The translations under genes and the position numbers were made by a program. Under the pieces are notes generated by a model, which did not search any database, had not been told where the DNA came from, and worked only from the letters and a program-made list of their open reading frames with translations. Source: Simmondsia chinensis (lineage: Eukaryota; Streptophyta; Magnoliopsida; Caryophyllales; Simmondsiaceae). Taken from it: DNA of 64,000 bases. The DNA lies in NCBI GenBank assembly GCA_018398585.1, contig JAGTTD010000011.1, forward strand, positions 9,113,001 to 9,177,000, written 5' to 3'. Of the stretch, positions 37,000 through 47,579 are shown piece after piece (position 1 is the first letter of the stretch; every line of letters begins with the position of its first letter).

Positions 37000-38960
37000 G
37001 AGGTACCATCCTTCTTTTTAACCAGTAAAACTGGAGAAGCGAATGGACTATGACTGTGCCTGATGAACTTAGTATTCAACAACTCATCAACTTGCCGTCC
37101 AATCTCACTCTTTTGTGAGTGAGGATATTTGTAAGGTCGAAGGTTCACAGGATCTGACCCACCCTTCAATGGAATAGCATGATCTAATTCTCTCCTTGGT
37201 GGTAATGTGCTTGGTTGCTCAAATAAATCTTGGTATTTTAGTAACAATGAATCAACAAGTGGATTAGAATTCACCTGTTGTTCTTCTGAAGTAGCACTGA
37301 TAGAATGAAGTTGCCCAATCTAGTGATGATTTCCCTTCTTAAGAACACCTTGCAATTGTTTCCCACTCATCAGTTGTAGATGTCCTTGTTCCCTAATTCC
37401 TTGCAACTGAAATTGCTGGCCTTCCTTTTAAAATGATACAGTCAATTGAGCAAAATCAAAGAGTAAAAGGCTGATGGTCTTCATCCAATCAACCCCTAGG
37501 ACCATATCACAACCTCCTAATCTTAGCACTCTGAAGTCATATTCATAGTTATGTCCTTGCATCAGCCACTTGAAGTTCCTGCACTTAGTCTGTGTCAAGA
37601 TTGAATTACCATCTGCCGCTGTAACAGCCAATGGAGTGGTGTTAATCAGTTCATGCCACCGTCCTCACAATCTTGAGATCTATAAAGCTATGCGTACTGC
37701 CACTGTTGATCAAAATCAGTAAGGATTTATGTCCAACTACTCCCTTGATCCTAATGATATTATGTGAACCATTCCCAGTCAAGGCCTTGACAGAGATCTC
37801 AACCTCATGTTCATCTAACTCCTCACCGTCCTCTTCTATCTGCTCACCAGATTCAAGTCCATTATCCTCCTCCTCAATTTCAACTGCATCTATTCCAGAG
37901 GCTAATATAAGGTATTTTGGACCACACTTATGCCCAAAGAAATAGCAGTGATTACACTTGAAACAAAGCTTCTGAGACCTCTTTTCTTCCAAGCTCAAAC
38001 ATCTATTATGTGCCTGAAAGGTTCTAGATGAAGAAGCTCCAAGTGGTGCATTCCTTCCCCTCTGAGCTTCAGGAGCAGCCAGAACCGTGCTCTCTACCTT
38101 CCTGGCTTTAGAATAAGCTCGAGGCAAGGTTGTAGGATCAAATGCCTTAACCAAATTCTTGATTTTAGGTTTAAGTCCACTCACAAAACTTGAAACATAG
38201 TAAGCCTCAGGAGCTTCTAGGTACACTGTCAATATCCTTGCTCTTAGGCTTTCAAATCTGGACATATATTCCTTCACATACTTTACTTGAGTCAATTTAT
38301 TGAAATTATCCACGATGTCACTCACATCTTCATCCTCGTACCTCTCACAAATCTCTTCCACAAACTCAAGCCATAAAATTGTAGGATTACTATGCAATAA
38401 GCTATAATACCATACTTCCAATTCCCCACGTAGATAAACAGCAGCTAGTTCTACCTTTTCGACCTCAGCTATGTTATAGAAACGAAAGTACCTTTCGCAT
38501 TTCCTCACCCAAGACTGTGGCATAGCTCCATCAAAAGGCTCCAAGTCCACTCTTGGCTGTCTAATTCCATTGCTTCTTGCAATTGATACACTATCTTCAT
38601 TGTCAACAGGTCCTGGCAAAGGATTTGGATCCGGAGGTCTGACTTGTTGGCTTGCTCTGACCTGTTGGCTTGCAGGAAGAAGAATACTCTCTACCATAGG
38701 CGGATTCTGCCTCTGCACTTGTTGTTGTAAGCCTACAAGCTGCTGTGATTGAGTATCAAACCTTTGTGCTTATGCGTCAAACCTCTGGTCCATGTCTTGC
38801 TTCATTGATAGTAATAAGTTTTGCATCTGATTCCACATCCACTCAATCCGATCACCTTGATTACTTCCTAAATCAACACCTGCTACCGCAGTAGCATAAG
38901 CAGCAGTGTTATTAGCAACATTAGCAGCTGCATTAACTCACATAGTCACTCCACCTGCCA
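37000..38960 (-). pseudogene. Ty3/gypsy gag-protease-reverse transcriptase, truncated
   Basis: Minus strand. A 355-residue open gag (38718-37651) has the capsid region (RFESLRARILTVYLEAPEAY) and a zinc knuckle (CFKCNHCYFFGHKC). An aspartic protease follows (LINSGSTHSFID near 37680, then GCDMVLGVDWM near 37490), and then the start of reverse transcriptase (HSPFASPVLLVKKKDG near 37010), where the L1 poly(A) end cuts it. The protease Asp is replaced by Asn in the INSGS motif, so it is probably inactive. The primer site and LTR follow at 39087-39682. Confidence 0.87.
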
Positions 38961-39086
38961 CTTGTGCTGATTTCTTATGTCGGGCTAGATTTGTGAACAA
39001 TCTAAGCAAAGATCAAACAAATAAGGCTTGGCAGGTGCAATTGCAATCAAATTGAAGCAATGTCAATCCGATCGTATGCAAAGCTC

Positions 39087-39100
39087 AGGCTCTGATACCA
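39087..39100 (-). other. Primer-binding site, initiator tRNA-Met type
   Basis: The minus strand reads TGGTATCAGAGCCT, complementary to the 3' end of initiator Met tRNA, two bases inside the LTR edge at 39103. It fixes the orientation of the gypsy element at 37000-39682. Confidence 0.85.
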
Positions 39101-39102
39101 AA

Positions 39103-39682
39103 TGTTATGAATCAAGATCAATCTTGATTCATAACCTAGGTTTATAGAGTTTAGATGAGAAAAGAAGCGAAAGGAGATGAGAATTAAAGAGACAATTAGA
39201 GATGAGAGAGAGAATCCAAAGATATTTTCATTCATGAATGATTCTTAAAAGAGATTGAACTATTTATACTAAACCAAGATTAAAAGAAATATATTACATC
39301 GGACTTCCCAAGTAACCGACTCAAACAAGCTTAGCCACCAAAATTGACTAGAATACCAACTTAAGAAGATCAAGGAAAACAAACCACTTAAACCTCCGCA
39401 ACTGACTTTCCCGCTAAAAACACATTTAAAAGCAAATGAACTAAAATATACTCTAAAGCGTCTTCTCTTACTGCAACACAAACCAGACAAGCTGCCAAGG
39501 CCAAAACATAACAGCGGCTAAGCCATGCATATACTTAGTGGATAGCCCTTCTTGGATTTCCAAAATGATGTTCCACAAGGAACGACTCTGGTGGAATTTG
39601 TCCTTCAAACACGATCTGCTAGACACCATTGCCTTTTGCAATTGGCCTAGACAATCATCCAATCTCAGGCGGGTATTCAACA
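39103..39682 (-). mobile_element. 5' LTR of the gypsy element
   Basis: The inner edge TGTTATGAATC (plus) follows the primer site directly. The first 32 bases form a perfect hairpin: GTTATGAATCAAGAT and its complement, separated by two bases (39104-39135). The outer edge near 39682 (CAACA) is inferred from where older gypsy polymerase sequence resumes; the length of about 580 bp is approximate. Confidence 0.65.
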
Positions 39683-39684
39683 TC

Positions 39685-40125
39685 ATACCATGAGCTTATT
39701 AATGGTCTTACTACCAAGGCATATTTGCCAAGTTCCGTCCTTTGTTGGTCTCAAGACAGCTGATTCGCCCTTTGGGGTCTCTCTGAGGTATCTTCTGGCA
39801 AGCAACTTCTAAACTTGGAGCCTAATATCCTCACGCTCTACAAGGCTTACTCGGCAGTGAGGCCATCTTGGTAATGCATCATCTGGAACCCAATCTACGT
39901 GGTATAGAATCCCCCTTGTTGGAGGCATGAAATACGCCAACCCTTCTGGACAAACCTCCTCTGATGGACTCCCTACCTCATCTGGCACTTCCTCCTCTTT
40001 CCTCCTCTTCATAGATGGGCTCATTTAAGATGGGTGGAGAAGAAAAATCAAGAAAGGTTGGATCATCAAAGATAGGTTCTCTCCTAACGTTGCCTATCGA
40101 TGCAGACACCATCTCCACCTGGTAT
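39685..40125 (-). pseudogene. Second, older gypsy reverse transcriptase fragment
   Basis: Minus strand residues MPPTRGILYHVDWVPDDALP, then LRPTKDGTWQICL and INKLMV, correspond to the start of a Reina/CRM-like gypsy reverse transcriptase (family pattern LPP-R-I-HHIDL and KKDGTWRMCVDSRAIN). It is frameshifted near 39800 and cut by the younger LTR at its downstream side. Confidence 0.75.
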
Positions 40126-40129
40126 GGAA

Positions 40130-41398
40130 TGTTTTATAAAACATATAAAATATGAGGCACATCAGCGCCTTTAGGCATGGATAGGTGACGATGTCGCGCA
40201 CTGGTTGGCCAATACATGATCACGTGAATTGCAGCCTGTATGCGCTTTCCTTTTTTTTGCCGTTTAAATTCCCACATGTATAAATTCATCTTATGAATTA
40301 TATTTCGTAACATAATTTTTATTCAACTTATGAATAAATAATTCATCTCATGAATTCACTTTAAATAATTTACAGCTGGTGTACTTCTAGAGGCTTGCAG
40401 AGCGAACTCAATAACAACTTAATTTTAGTTTCAAATGGGTCAAATATAATTATCAACACTTTGATAACATTAATTTACCATTTAGTGGTATTTAGTTCCA
40501 TTAAATAAATATACTACACCTCAAACTTAAATATAATTATTCACTAATTCCCAAATAACTTTTATTGTGACAATCTAATCCTCTAATAGATATCCATTAG
40601 AAAAAATAACTTTAACTACTATCATTATTCTCCTCACATCTTTCACCGTAGTTTCTGACTCGCTCTACTCGAACAATTAATTAATACAAAAAAGAATTTC
40701 TCGCCCTTTTGTACTGATTCTAAATGTCAAGCATAAGGAATAATGTGGCCAAAGATTCTCGAATCTATCGTATGCTTACAAATCAACTAAGGGGACATCT
40801 TTATCTTGTAAGAGACCGTAGATTCTAAGTAAAATACCTATTCCTGCTATACTTCATGCCGTTATCCAACGCACTTAAGATCTAAGCCACGTCTTGTGAC
40901 CTAATCCTTTAGCACATCAAAACAACGAACGCAGCATGCATGAGTTCAGACTATTTTCTGGATTTAGAGTTATAGTCCTACAATATTAATTATTCCTAGT
41001 AGCAGTTAAGAAATAAATAATTTAGGTGGTCCTGCTTAGTGTTGCAATCATATAGACAACACCAATATAATACGTTTTGGATCCCTATCCACATGACTAA
41101 GACAAGTCATCTAAAGTACCATCTTATAGTTCCATCACACAAGTTTTCTAAACTTATCACCGATTATGAACATACTTTGACAATATCACTGATTTGATTC
41201 AAGTCTATCAGTGGCCCAATCTCATTGACCATTTAAACCAAACCTGATATGTCATCTTGGACTACGTCCATCTCATGAAATGTTTTAGAAAACAATCACA
41301 CACATATTTGACTTCTAAACTTAATTAGACAACAAATAAATAAAATAAGTTTATTTAATTAACCAAATAATTGAGTTTTCAGGATACCGATTCCAACA
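40130..41398 (-). mobile_element. Ty1/copia-type LTR, isolated
   Basis: Bounded by TGTTTTATAAAACA (left) and the complement of TGTTGGAATCGG (right). A stretch of about 500 bp (40250-40740) is colinear with 53120-53620, an LTR of the same family. Flanking pentamers (TGGAA and TGAAC) do not match, and different gypsy elements lie on the two sides, so the insertion has been rearranged. Confidence 0.6.
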
Positions 41399-41399
41399 T

Positions 41400-42571
41400 G
41401 AACGAGCTAGGTTAGAACTAGTCGAGCTTGTCGGGTTTATGACTGGTTGGGAGGATAATCTCCCTTCCTCTCTCTTATTCAATGCTTGGGCCAACTGCCT
41501 TGTTTGGTTCTCTAATTTGGCAGTAGGCTTAGAGTGAGACCGAACCAGTTGTGTGGTGTCCTCCATAAATCGGAGCATTGGCTCCTCAAACTATGAAGAA
41601 TATCCAAGAGGTGGGGGAGGAGGGTTAGCATGCAAAACAAGGTGCTTAGTTGAGAATTATACCTCTGCCTTTCTTGAAAGGTGGGAGGGTGTGCATTACC
41701 TACGATGCAAGGATTTTTTTTGTCTCATAGGTGGGTTATGATGGCCATTCTATCTCCATGAGAAGGTCAGGTGGTTGCTCCATCCTGGATTATAGGTGTT
41801 TGAATGTGGGTCATTGTTCTTTGGAAAACCTTGCGTTGCATAAACCTGGTCTTGCAGAAATTTGGGAAACTGTGAGACATAAGGACAGTCAAATTCATAA
41901 TGGTTGGTGTTAGACTAGATACCATAGGTGTTAGCACCATTCAATGACTCAATAGCGTTAATTGCACGCATGTTAGTAGGATTGACTTGAGATTCCACGA
42001 TCTGATCAATTTTCCTACTAAGCTCTTCTAACTTAAGTGCCATGCCATCGTTTGGTGCCACCTCATTGACACACCGAGTACCTTCCCTACCCACCCCAGC
42101 AAAGGAGGCTTGGTCAAGGGAATGCTCACTAAGATGCTCGAAGAGGGTCCGTGCTTCATTTCCATCCTGTTGGTTGAATGCTGTCATGCATGAAGCATTC
42201 ACCATTTGCTTGTTGGACGCAGTGCGATCGTCATAAATGTTTTGTACAAGAGCCTACTTGAGGGACCCGTGGTGGGGAAAGCTCCTGAGAAGCTCCTTGA
42301 ATCTATCCCAACTCTCGTGGAACTATTTTTGGTCATTTTGCTTAGAGCTATAAATGAGCGCCTAATAGTCATGGTTTTGGCCTTAGGATAAAATTTGACT
42401 AAGAACCTTTGTCGGAGGTCCTCCCATGTTGTTATTTCATCCCTCGATAGGGATTGAAACTATTGTTTGGCTACGTCTTTTAAAGAAAATGAAAAAGATG
42501 TAACCTAACCACATCGCTTGAGACACCTTGATAAAGACATGTTTCGCAAATTTTGAGAAAGGCATCAAGGT

Positions 42572-42575
<4 letters not shown>
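41400..42575 (-). pseudogene. Athila/Tat-like gag, interrupted by an L1
   Basis: The minus strand gives a gag matching this lineage: an HLDAFLKIC-type start at 42570, a WEDLRQRFLVKFYPKAKT region near 42430, an FHESWDRFKELLR region, then MVNASCMTAFNQQDG and LFEHLSEHS (42205-41915), and a C-terminal ENQTRQLAQALNKREEG part (41578-41351). It has stops and frame changes. The N-terminal side stops at the poly(T) of the L1 at 42576. Primer site and LTR are at 45371-46440. Confidence 0.78.
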
Positions 42576-42610
<35 letters not shown>

Positions 42611-44985
42611 GGAACTTTATTCATAATCATCAAACAAAATACACCCAAGTTTGAAACAAAACAAGCACGGATCACTTCCAAGCTACAAAAGGTGCAAGCC
42701 AACTAGTTCCATTCTTAGCTAGAACCGAGATATGTTGTTGGATTTACAAAGGTATTACCCAAAGTTTTACACCCAAGTTTGCACCATATTTTCCAGCTTC
42801 GCATCAAAATCTCCCGCATCATTCTTAGCCCATTCAGATCTCACCACTTCTCGCATATCTTGTTGGATTAGCCAGCAATCAAGCAATCTAAATGATGTTG
42901 GACCCCAACAAACCTTCTTTGTTTCCACAAAAAGTGGTGGATGATCCGATAATTGTCGGTTACGATCCCACAACATTACCGCTGGGAAAAAAAATCTAGC
43001 CATGGCGCAGAAATGAAGGCATGATCAATTCTACTAATTAAGGCATTTCTCGACCATATATACTTCTAAACAATTAAAGACAACTTAGTCAAGCTAATGC
43101 TCTGAATAAAAGTTTTGAATTCTCCCATGGTTCTTGTCTGACTAGTCATGCCTTTTCACTCGTCAGTGCAAAGAACTTCATTAAGGTCATCGGCAACAAT
43201 GTATGGGCAATCAAGAGTATCCATGAAATAAGACAATTCATCCACAGGTCAGCTCTGCCTTCCCATGAGTTAGGAGCATATAATACGATGAATGCATAAC
43301 GGGAACTGCGGGTCACCAGGGCCCCTACAAAATATAGCCAATGATTTCCTGCCTAAACAGAGGAGTCAACAAACCATTGTTTTCTCCGAAAGCCAAGCAA
43401 ACCCCCAGCACCATAAGAGGATGCCAAGATTCATTTTGAATCAAAGTCTGAACAAACCTACACATGAATAACAATTCCTGTCTTAACCTCAAAAATCATC
43501 GTCCCCAATAGGTATACAAAATATGGATTTTCTTTCAAACAACGTCCTTGACCATTCTTTTCTTCACCCCTGAGTTTAAGCCATTAACCTTCCCCACCAA
43601 GATCCACATTCTTCTAATTTAACTTAGTAAAACTCTATCATTTTGTGCTTCCCGTTAACCTTGTAGCTTTTCTGAAGTTTCAAAGAGCGTTTTGCACCGT
43701 TGGACTTCTTCAGCATCGTCTCAACATCAGAAGGAGCGAACCCATTCCAGTTGATTCCAATTGAGGTTTCTGTCTTCCAAGTCTTCCTTGCTTCCCACAT
43801 ATCGTCATCCTCCTCATCTCTCCATGAAGCTGAACAACTAAATTCACTGCCATCAGACACTTTGCCTTCTTCATGCACTGGTGATGATGAATCCTTCACA
43901 TTCTTCTTCTTCCTCCTCAATACTTCATCGTTACCCCTATTAGGTACCTCACCATTAACTTCACCCTTCAACTTCAAATAGGTTCACAAAGCCCGATGGA
44001 AATTCATCATCGGAGCTCTCCCCCCTTAACTCCTGAGTACCCGAAACCACTTCAACATTACAGTCTTGACACTATGCCATCGGTGTTGGATTGCATCTCT
44101 TGATTAACCATGGGCTACAAGGTACGGGATCAAGCGCAATACCCAAAGCCACTGTGTCTCCAAGATTTGATAAATCTCCTTGATTACCATCAGACCTACC
44201 TAGACTTAACTTACTCTTGCCCATATTCTTGTTGGCACTGCCTTCCATTCCTAATGAATTCCTTAGTCTCTCATTAATTGTTTCCACTAACACGGGCTTT
44301 TGCACTTCCCACTGAATTTCTAATTGAGTTTTCTCTTGTTGTTTCCCTTTTCCCCAATCCACATCAGCATACTCAGTCTGTTGGTCTTCTCTCCCTGACA
44401 CAGGACCCTACATCCCTGAAGGCTGGCTCGGACTAGGATTGTTGCAGACCCCCTACGTCAGTTTTGATCTTGGACTTTCATCCTGATTAGCTTTTGGCAG
44501 GTAAGATAAGTACTTTTCAGTTAGGATTTGACCACCCTCTAATACATGAACAAGGAAATTTGTTTGTCCCACACTAAACCACACAATCTCATCAGCAATC
44601 CTCTTGACTTCAGTTTCTACAAGGACTCTACCAACTTCAAGTGATTTCTCAGCTTTATATATACAATCAATCGCAAGAACTCTGCCACACCATTTGCCAA
44701 TCTCTGCAAAGTTTTCATTGGACCAAGCATGAAGGGGTACTCCATAACATGCAAGCTAGGCTTTCCTCTTGACACTTTGTTCAAACTCATTCCATCTTCT
44801 AACCTTTGCGAGGATATTGCTCAGCCGTGTAAGACCTGTTCCCATGGCTTTTTCTCTTTCCTCCACACTTCTGAAAGCAACAATGAACTTTGAACCCCCC
44901 ATAAACTGAAACTCACATCCCTCTAGACCTTCCATTATTAGTTTAGAATTGACAAGGTCCACGCTTACATCTTCGGTCGTTTCTC
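42576..44985 (-). mobile_element. L1-type LINE with internal deletion, minus strand
   Basis: A 29-base T run at 42576-42604 is the poly(A) end, preceded in element orientation by AATAAAG. ORF1 sits at 44962-43624: a DUF4283 region (GLEGCEFQFMGGSKFIVAF), the WSNENFAKIGKWCGRVLAID block near 44700, and a hydrophilic C-terminal stretch. An endonuclease C terminus follows at 43230-42770 (IVADDLNEVLC, AFISAPW, SDHPPLFVE, WGPTSFRLLD). The reverse transcriptase is absent, so the element has lost about 2-3 kb. It is inserted in the Athila/Tat-like gag region. Confidence 0.82.
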
Positions 44986-45370
44986 AATTGGTTATAGATT
45001 GTGGGATGCACATTGATGATCCAAGGCTTAGTTCCCCACAGCGGGTAATGCAACATCGGCTAGCACAGTGTACGTTTAGGGAACAAAGTGATCCCCAATT
45101 GTACGTGGCACGACAAGAGATAGCGTCAGCTTGTTTAGCCATGATGTGGGTTGAAATTGAACTACCTTTGTATCACTTAAAGGTAGACAACATTGACTCA
45201 ATTTCCGGATCCATAGGAACCAATTCAGTATTTATCTATTATAGATGCACTACCGAGCGAGATAAATTAGCCCAAGTCACAAGTCTAAAGCTAAGCAAAC
45301 AAAATGAAAATAAACGGAGAAAAGAAAACAAAAGCTCATAAATCACTAAATTTAACGTTGCCTACTAATT

Positions 45371-45387
45371 CCCTAGTAACGGTGCCA
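45371..45387 (-). other. Primer-binding site, tRNA-Asp type
   Basis: The minus strand TGGCACCGTTACTAGGG closely matches the complement of the plant tRNA-Asp 3' end (TGGCGCCGTTGCCGGGG), which is usual for Athila/Tat elements. It is six bases inside the LTR edge at 45394. Confidence 0.75.
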
Positions 45388-45393
45388 AAAACT

Positions 45394-46440
45394 TGATGTG
45401 GTTTTAAAGAGTGTGTAAAATTGTGCACTTGCAAGTGTACGAGCAAGCCATAGCTATGGCGGGTTCACAAGTATCACATCCATAGGGAATCAGTATAAAG
45501 TCTGGATTCAATGATATCGAGCAGTAAAAAGTTGGTTTTGGTTGGAAGAAGGGGTTTTTGAATGAATTAACAGAATTAAACGGTAAATTAAAGTTGTCAA
45601 TGGATCAAAGTTAGTTTAGGGTATGAATTTAGGTTAGCCTAACTCGGATCCCTTCATTATATTTCATAAGAATAATGACTTTAAATGTTTAGGCTACAAG
45701 CACTCAACCAAGATTGACATTAAATTAGGGCTTAGAGTGATGGACTTGTCTAATGGCATAACTCATCTTATCACTCTAAGAAATGTACAGATTATCTCAA
45801 TAGCAGAGTTCCTTTATCATACCTAATTTCATGTTAAACCTGTAGTAATACTTAAGTCAGGGCTTATGATAATGAATTAGTCTAATGGCATAACCCATCT
45901 TATCACTCTAGGTGTGGCATGGATTATCTCAATGGTACTAACAAATTCCTTTTACTCTTAATCTAGTATTAATTTGCACAAAGATTATGTACAGGGTACA
46001 ACCTCAACCTCAACTCCAACCAACCATGAAGAACATATTATACTACAGTCTAGGCTACAAGCACAAGACAACAAGCTAATAGAGTTGGAAATCAAAGCAT
46101 GGCTACAAGCACAATAAGAAAACCAGTCTCCAAACATAAAATTCAACACAAGGTTTTGTAAGTAGTATAACAAAAGTCATTATCGAAAATAAAACATGAA
46201 TCCGGGATTTGAATAGCTACCTGTCCGTCATCCTTAAATTATGAGTTTACTCCTCTATGGAAGTTTTACAAATCTCTAATTCAAAAGAGAAAAGGGAAAG
46301 AAAACTCATGGATTGATGAACTCCCTTGATTAGTGTTGACTTGACTCTTGATTTGATTCTCCCGTACTCCTACCAATTGCGTTTCGACCTTTGTGAGAAT
46401 CAGATCTCTCTTGGCGGATGGAATACACGGAATATATAAA
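45394..46440 (-). mobile_element. 5' LTR of the Athila/Tat-like element
   Basis: The inner edge TGATGTGG lies next to the primer site. It contains GTGCACTTGCAAGTGTACGA, repeated GGCTACAAGCAC motifs and a 132-bp tandem duplication (TCTAATGGCATAAC at 45749 and 45881). The open frame at 45985-46173 is not a gene. The outer boundary is uncertain; 46440 is an estimate. Confidence 0.55.
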
Positions 46441-46904
46441 GGAAAAAAATCCAAAGAAAAATTTTAAAAGTTTAATAGAATTTGAGGTGAACAATTTTCA
46501 TATTGAAAAGGAGAGAAAATGGGAAAATAAAATGAATCTCGGCAACCCCTATATGTATCAGACTGGATCTCAGCTTCATGTTTAATCAACAAGGTTTGTG
46601 TTATTTGTCACTTAATTTTAATGAATATGTATGTTCAATATATATAAAAAGCATAAACTGAATAGAGCAATTATGATTTAAAATACTTGATTCATAAAAT
46701 ATTTAGCCTCAAGATACCTGAATGTGAAATTTTTTGAGAAAATTAGGTTTAGGTACCTTGAGGGTTTGATTAAATATTTTTCAGGCACCTTGTGATTTTG
46801 AAATATTTTGAAGATACCTTTAACTTTGTAAACCTTTTTAACTATCTTGCGCATAACTTTATTAGAGTTCTATTACTTTATGCTGACCTGCACTTAAAAA
46901 ATGG

Positions 46905-47365
46905 AAAATTATCATTGATGTACCTTGAGGTTTGAACATTTATCACTTAGGTGTCCTGATGTTTTAATATACACAATGGGGTGCCTTGAGTTTTAAATGA
47001 TTTATCATTTAGGTACCCTGACGTTTGAAAATTTTATCAGTCAAATACATTTTTGTCGAAATTTGATAGATTTTTGTGGAAAACAATTTCGACAATATAC
47101 TAGTATCTTGACTAGAATTTGATGCTTTTTTGCCCGAAATTGCAAAAAAGACACGTGATTGCAACAATATTTAGGTAATTCATATCAATATTGGCAAATA
47201 TTTTAACACAATTCATTAAATTTTTGATGAAAACATTGGCATAACTTACATATGTTATTGTAATTATGTATTATATCAATATTTTTTGCATAAAATTGGT
47301 TAAAGTCTTATAAGATTTTATTAAATTCTAATCTAGGGGTACCTTGGTGATAAAATTTAACTTCA
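46905..47365. mobile_element. CACTTAGGTACCC-family inverted-end repeat
   Basis: The left end has GATGTACCTTGAGGTTTG and TTATCACTTAGGTGTCC; the right end is the complement of TTATCACCAAGGTACCCC. Same family as 19617-20172 and 21755-22410. Non-coding, AT-rich. Confidence 0.5.
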
Positions 47366-47579
47366 CATATGTGCATCATTCCTAGCACAATACCCGTTAT
47401 TGGCTAATGAACAGCATATGCCAATTCACATATATTGCCAAAGGTCAGCAAATTTCATTATGACACTTTATAGCCGTTTATGCAAAATTCGTTACTAGTA
47501 TAGACAATCAAGTATGATTTGAATTCAAATTGGGCGTTTAACAATTTTTTAATTGAAAAATATTTTTCCTTTTCCCCTA

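Noticed and set aside
37651..38718. Host gene of 355 residues
   Set aside because: Capsid region, zinc knuckle and protease motif identify it as gypsy gag-protease.
44949..45341. 130-residue plus-strand gene
   Set aside because: Lies antisense in the leader of the Athila/Tat-like element next to its primer site; no domain is seen.
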